A DNA stretch of 64,000 bases from JAVJUV01 sp040220415 (GTDB lineage: Bacteria; Pseudomonadota; Alphaproteobacteria; Rhodobacterales; Rhodobacteraceae): NCBI GenBank assembly GCA_040220415.1, contig JAVJUV010000116.1, forward strand, positions 1-64,000. Reading direction: 5' to 3'. Shown one piece after another: positions 60,441 to 64,000 of the stretch. The notes beneath the pieces are model-generated. The model was not told where the DNA came from and did no database searches. It worked only from the letters and a program-made list of their open reading frames with translations. A program made the translations under genes and the position numbers. Numbering within the stretch: the stretch's first letter is position 1; each line of letters begins with the position of its first letter.

Positions 60441-61385
60441 ATGATGGCATTGAAAAGGATGGCCGGTTTGGCCTTGGCTGCCGCGATTTCGGTGGGGCCT
60501 GCCGCTGCGCAGGAATACCCCTCGGAACCGATCAGCATCGTCGTGCCGGCCGGCGCGGGCGGCGGCACGGACGTGTTGGTGCGCACGCTGCAACCGAAGC
60601 TCGAGGAAAGGCTTGGCAACAGCATCGTGGTGGTGAACGTGCCGGGAAGCGGCTCGGTCGGCGGCAGCCGCAGGGTCTACGAGGCCGAGCCCGACGGCTA
60701 CACGGTGCTTGCCAACCACGTCACACTGCTTACCGCGATGGCGCTGAACAAGGCCGACTTCCGGCACACGGATTTCGAACTCGCCGCAACGGCGGTGGAG
60801 ATCCCCCTGGTCGTGGTCGTGCCGGCAAGCTCGCCCGTCAACAGTCTCGACGAACTCATGGAAGCCGCGCGCGGCAGCGATCCGGTGATCGCGGGCGTGA
60901 ACCTGGGCGCCGTGAACCATTTCTCGATGTTGATGATCGAAGCGCAGGGCGATGGCGCCGCATTCCGCTATGTGCAGACCGGCGGCGGTGCGGCCACGAC
61001 GGCTGCGCTGCTGGGAGAGCAGATCGCGGTCGGCGTCCTGGCCGGTTCCGAAGCGCTGCCGATCACGGAATCGGGTGAAGTGCGGGTAATCGCGGCCCTG
61101 GGCGGCGACCGTATTCCGTATTTTCCGGACGTGCCCACCGCGACCGAGCAGGGCTACCCCATGAACATGGGCGTCGAGTACATGTGGCTGATGCCGGCCG
61201 GCACTCCCGCCGACCGGGTCGCGGTGTTTCAGGATGCCCTGGGCGACGTCATGGCGGACGAGGAGATCATCTCCACCCTGACCGAGCGCGGGATGATCCC
61301 CAGCTTCCAGGCCGGCGCCGAGGCCGCTCCGGAAGTGGCCGAGCTGTACAGCGTGATCGAGGGCGTGGCCGCGACGCTCGAATGA
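60441..61385 (+). CDS. tctC: tripartite tricarboxylate transporter, substrate-binding protein (Bug/TctC)
   Basis: 314 residues, signal peptide cleaved near AAAQ/EYPS. Bug-type motifs: SIVVPAGAGGGTDVLVRTL and VVNVPGSGSVGGSRRVYEAEPDGYTVL, then DVPTATEQGYPM. Binds a carboxylate in the periplasm for the TctAB membrane part. RBS GGGAGAA. Its position after the organosulfur operon suggests that the pathway's substrate is its ligand, but this is inference. Confidence 0.92.
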   Translation: MMALKRMAGLALAAAISVGPAAAQEYPSEPISIVVPAGAGGGTDVLVRTLQPKLEERLGNSIVVVNVPGSGSVGGSRRVYEAEPDGYTVLANHVTLLTAMALNKADFRHTDFELAATAVEIPLVVVVPASSPVNSLDELMEAARGSDPVIAGVNLGAVNHFSMLMIEAQGDGAAFRYVQTGGGAATTAALLGEQIAVGVLAGSEALPITESGEVRVIAALGGDRIPYFPDVPTATEQGYPMNMGVEYMWLMPAGTPADRVAVFQDALGDVMADEEIISTLTERGMIPSFQAGAEAAPEVAELYSVIEGVAATLE

Positions 61386-61392
61386 TGCTTCT

Positions 61393-61424
61393 TCCTCCGG
61401 CCGGGCCTGGCCTGCGCCGGAGGA
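61393..61424 (+). promoter_or_regulatory. intercistronic stem-loop between tctC and tctA
   Basis: TCCTCCGGC (61393-61401) pairs with GCCGGAGGA (61416-61424), 14-nt loop, 8 bp after the tctC stop. Such stems commonly stabilise the upstream mRNA or attenuate downstream genes, giving more binding protein than permease. Confidence 0.55.
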
Positions 61425-61451
61425 GACCACTCTGCTGGAATCGCGCGCATT

Positions 61452-62921
61452 ATGGAATTCCTCGCCCCCCTCTTCGCAGCATTGTCGCCCGTCACCTTCG
61501 CGTTCATCGTTCTGGGGGTCGTTCTGGGCGTCACCGTGGGAGCGATCCCGGGCCTGACCGGATCGATGCTGATCGCCCTTTCGCTGCCCTTCACGTTTTC
61601 GATGGACGCGACGAACGCGATCTCGATGCTGGTGTCGATGTATGTCGGCGCGGTCTCGGGATCTCTGATAACCGCGATCCTGATGCGGATGCCCGGCACG
61701 GCGGCGTCGGTGATGACGACCTTCGACGGATATCCGATGACGCAACAGGGCAAAGCGGGGCGGGCCATCGGACTGGCCATCGTCGCCAGCTTCGCGGGCG
61801 GTATCATCTCATGGATATTCCTGGTGCTTCTGGCACGGCCGCTCAGCATCATCGCCGTGCGGTTCTCGCCCTTCGACTTCTTCGCGATGATCATGATGGC
61901 GCTGGCGCTGCTGGTCGTGCTCAGCCGCGGCAACATGCTGAAGGGACTGATCGCGGGTTTTCTCGGCATGCTGATCGCGCTGCCGGGGCTGGACCCCATC
62001 GGCGGCAACTACCGCTTCACCTACGGCTTCGAGGAACTGCGCGACGGCTTCAAGCTTCTGCCGGTCCTGGTGGGGCTGTTCGCGGGCAACCAGGTGCTGG
62101 CCGAGGTGCTTCGCCCCGGCGGAGAACGCGCGACCTCGGGCGTGAACCAGTCCCTCAAGGGCATGTACATGGGCGTGACCGACTTGACGCGGCACAGTTG
62201 GGGCATGTTGCGCGGCTCGCTCATCGGAACCTGGATCGGCATTCTTCCGGGGGTGGGCGCGAACATTGGCTCGGCCTTCGCCTATTCCATCGCCAAGTCC
62301 TTCAGCCGCCGCCCGCAGGATTTCGGAAAAGGATCCGAGGAAGGGATCATCGCCTCGGAATCGGCCAACAACGCCACGGTCGGCGGCGCCCTTGTGCCGC
62401 TCTTTGCCCTGGGAATTCCCGGCAGCGTGATCGACGCGATACTGATCGGCGGGCTGATCATTCACGGATTGCAGCCGGGCCCGGGGCTGTATCGGTCAAA
62501 CCCCGAATTCGTGGAAACCATCCTGGCGGCGGTTCTGATCGCAAACGTCGTGATGCTGGGGGTGATGTACGCCGCCACCGGCTTCATCGCGCGCATCGCG
62601 GCGGTGCCAACGAAACTTCTGTTGCCGGGCGTGCTGGTGCTGTGCGTCATCGGCTCCTTCGCGCTGGCCAACAGCTGGTTCGACGTGGGCGTGATGCTCG
62701 GCTTTTCTGTGGTCGGCTTCGCAATGGAGCGCAAGAACTACCCGCTGGCCCCGCTTGTCGTCGGGCTGGTGCTGGCGCCGATTGCCGAAACTTCGTTCAG
62801 GCAGGCAACGATGTATACCGGTGGCAGCGTTCTGCCGCTGCTGGCGACGCCGGTGCCGATCGCCTGCGCCGTGCTGACCGCGGGCATGTGGTACATGATG
62901 TTCCGGGTCCGCAATGACTGA
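61452..62921 (+). CDS. tctA: tripartite tricarboxylate transporter, large membrane subunit TctA
   Basis: 489 residues, about twelve membrane helices. TctA signature near the N-terminus: GVTVGAIPGLTGSMLIALSLPFTFSMD, later GMLRGSLIGTWIGILPGVGANIGSAFAYSIAK and ASESANNATVGGALVPLFALGIPGS. Two homologous halves are recognisable by the G-x-IPG repeats (GAIPGLT and GILPGVG). Overlaps tctB by 8 bp. Confidence 0.94.
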   Translation: MEFLAPLFAALSPVTFAFIVLGVVLGVTVGAIPGLTGSMLIALSLPFTFSMDATNAISMLVSMYVGAVSGSLITAILMRMPGTAASVMTTFDGYPMTQQGKAGRAIGLAIVASFAGGIISWIFLVLLARPLSIIAVRFSPFDFFAMIMMALALLVVLSRGNMLKGLIAGFLGMLIALPGLDPIGGNYRFTYGFEELRDGFKLLPVLVGLFAGNQVLAEVLRPGGERATSGVNQSLKGMYMGVTDLTRHSWGMLRGSLIGTWIGILPGVGANIGSAFAYSIAKSFSRRPQDFGKGSEEGIIASESANNATVGGALVPLFALGIPGSVIDAILIGGLIIHGLQPGPGLYRSNPEFVETILAAVLIANVVMLGVMYAATGFIARIAAVPTKLLLPGVLVLCVIGSFALANSWFDVGVMLGFSVVGFAMERKNYPLAPLVVGLVLAPIAETSFRQATMYTGGSVLPLLATPVPIACAVLTAGMWYMMFRVRND

Positions 62922-63414
62922 CCGCGCCGCCACACCCCTGGGCAGATTGCTCGCTCTGATCGGATCGCTGCACGTGGAGATCTGCATCCTGGCCTTCTGT
63001 GTGGTCATTTATCTTGGCGCAGGCACGACCAGCGGCCCGGTGTTCGACGTGATCGGACCCGAGGCGCTGCCCACTGCGACCTCGGTACTGGTCGGCGCGC
63101 TGGTGCTGGTTCAAATCGCCGTGCAGCTTTTTCGCGCCCGGCACGATCCGCCGCCGGCGGTGCGGATCAATCCGGCGCTCTTGCGAAATCTTGTGGTCTT
63201 CACGGTGGCGACGATCCTGTTCGTGCTGATCGTGGCGCAGGGGTGGCTGACTTTCGCGCTGGCGACATGCGCCTTCATGACGGTGACGACGATGCTGCTG
63301 TCCGACCGGATTCACTGGCGCGATGCGGCGACAGGGGCGGCGACGGGGCTGCTGCTGGGCATCGTGCTGCAAATCACCTTCACTTATGTTCTATTCATTG
63401 ACCTGGCGGGGTGA
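62914..63414 (+). CDS. tctB: tripartite tricarboxylate transporter, small membrane subunit TctB
   Basis: 166 residues with four hydrophobic helices; EALPTATSVLVGALVLVQIAVQLF and TVATILFVLIVAQGWLTFALATCAFM are typical for TctB. Overlaps tctA, completing the tctCAB operon, but in the order C-A-B and not C-B-A. Confidence 0.88.
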   Translation: MTDRAATPLGRLLALIGSLHVEICILAFCVVIYLGAGTTSGPVFDVIGPEALPTATSVLVGALVLVQIAVQLFRARHDPPPAVRINPALLRNLVVFTVATILFVLIVAQGWLTFALATCAFMTVTTMLLSDRIHWRDAATGAATGLLLGIVLQITFTYVLFIDLAG

Positions 63415-63432
63415 GCATGAAGGGAAAGCCAC

Positions 63433-64000
63433 GTGGTGAATAAGCCCGAGAGAAGGCGCCCGCGCATGGCCGACATCGCGCGCGAAGCGAACGTCACGCG
63501 GATCACTGTCTCGCGCGCGCTTTCCCATCCCGAACTGGTGGCCAAGGACACTCTGGAGCGGATCGAGTCCGCGATCGCGCGCACGGGCTACATCCCAAAC
63601 CAGCTTGCCCGCGTGATGAAGGTGGAACGCAGCCGCATCGTCTCGCTTGCCGCGCCGGCGCAGATGTCCGGCGTGTACGGGGCGATATCGGAGATGTTGA
63701 CCCGATCGCTTTACGATAGCGGACTGGTTCTGAACCACTTTCCGCTGACCGATCACGTCACGCAGCGCGAGGCCGCCCTGCGCGAACTGGCCGGCTGGCG
63801 TCCGGCGGTCATCGTCATGATGACCGGCGCGACAACCGAGGCGATGGCCGAGACCTTGCGTAACGCCCGGGCGCCTCTGGTGGAACTGTTGTCCTATAGT
63901 CCGGAAAGCGCCTGCACCTGCGTCGGTTTCGACCAGTATCTCGCCGCCTCGCGGCTGACCGGGCACCTGATCGACCGGGGGTATCGCCGGATCGCCTATG
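63433..64000 (+). CDS. LacI-family transcriptional regulator (cut by window end)
   Basis: 189 residues visible. The HTH is PRMADIAREANVTRITVSRALSHPELVAKDTLERI, followed by the hinge ARTGYIPNQLARVMKVERSRIVSL, then a periplasmic-binding-type effector domain (REAALRELAGWRPAVIVMMTGA). Start is GTG at 63433 or 63436; ATG at 63466 would start at the HTH. Reads the same way as tctCAB and is likely its regulator; the palindrome at 60300 is a candidate site. Confidence 0.92.
   Translation, partial: MVNKPERRRPRMADIAREANVTRITVSRALSHPELVAKDTLERIESAIARTGYIPNQLARVMKVERSRIVSLAAPAQMSGVYGAISEMLTRSLYDSGLVLNHFPLTDHVTQREAALRELAGWRPAVIVMMTGATTEAMAETLRNARAPLVELLSYSPESACTCVGFDQYLAASRLTGHLIDRGYRRIAY

Noticed and set aside
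61184..62917. Second plus-strand frame overlapping tctA
   Set aside because: Out of frame with the clear TctA sequence and extremely Arg/Gly-rich.

Overview
The window reads as a chromosomal segment of a high-GC alphaproteobacterium, almost certainly a Rhodobacterales (Roseobacter-type Rhodobacteraceae). The basis is the tightly coupled minus-strand order murA, DUF2948, GNAT, hisD, UPF0262, low-Mr phosphatase, infA, maf, RNase E/G, yacG, tRNA-Phe, which is typical of that order, together with a DMSP-demethylase-like protein, a methanethiol oxidase, a tripartite tricarboxylate transporter (TTT) and Fnr-type regulation. I cannot name a species.

Layout. 1-4100: a truncated Crp/Fnr regulator, a small hypothetical protein, a sodium/proton antiporter, an OmpA-type lipoprotein and three microproteins of stress type (CsbD, a 46-residue membrane peptide, DUF3309). 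4101-21172: a 17 kb genomic island inserted in the 3' end of tRNA-Phe. It is bounded by a 16-bp repeat of the tRNA 3' end and carries matching inverted GTCCCAC sites inside both ends. Its cargo is a six-gene co-directional block: two different PLD-helicase fusions, a TIR protein, a zinc-ribbon microprotein, an unknown 151-residue protein and a 1441-residue STAND-like NTPase. Behind it lie an AlpA-type excisionase, a tyrosine integrase and a RelE/XRE toxin-antitoxin pair. The block has the look of an antiviral system, and I do not recognise the gene set as a described one.

21157-38044: core and housekeeping genes. tRNA-Phe, the yacG-to-murA block, tRNA-Thr with an 11-bp-period repeat downstream, an HD-domain protein, a GH13 alpha-glucosidase, an NHL-repeat secreted protein, an acyl-CoA synthetase, an ABC exporter, tRNA-Gly and an SDR whose catalytic Tyr is Phe. 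38358-42561: a sugar ABC importer operon. 42669-50688: a stress and oxygen-response block (BON protein, Hsp20, two Fnr-family regulators, tandem UspA protein, two unknown proteins, LonB-like protease) with TTGAT-N4-GTCAA-type Fnr boxes in the LonB and UspA upstream regions. 50809-52110: an APC amino-acid permease.

52335-64000: a catabolic region. A DmdA-family tetrahydrofolate-dependent methyltransferase and an IclR regulator precede a divergent operon of methanethiol oxidase, plant-type ferredoxin, CoA-binding protein, a crotonase lacking both hydratase glutamates, and an acyl-CoA synthetase. A zinc deacylase of the AstE/AspA family and a tctCAB transporter with a LacI regulator (cut by the window end) follow. 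Together they suggest uptake, CoA activation, demethylation and methanethiol oxidation of a methylated organosulfur carboxylate, but the usual MtoX maturation genes (SCO1/MauG) and the usual dmdBCD set are absent. The substrate is inference.
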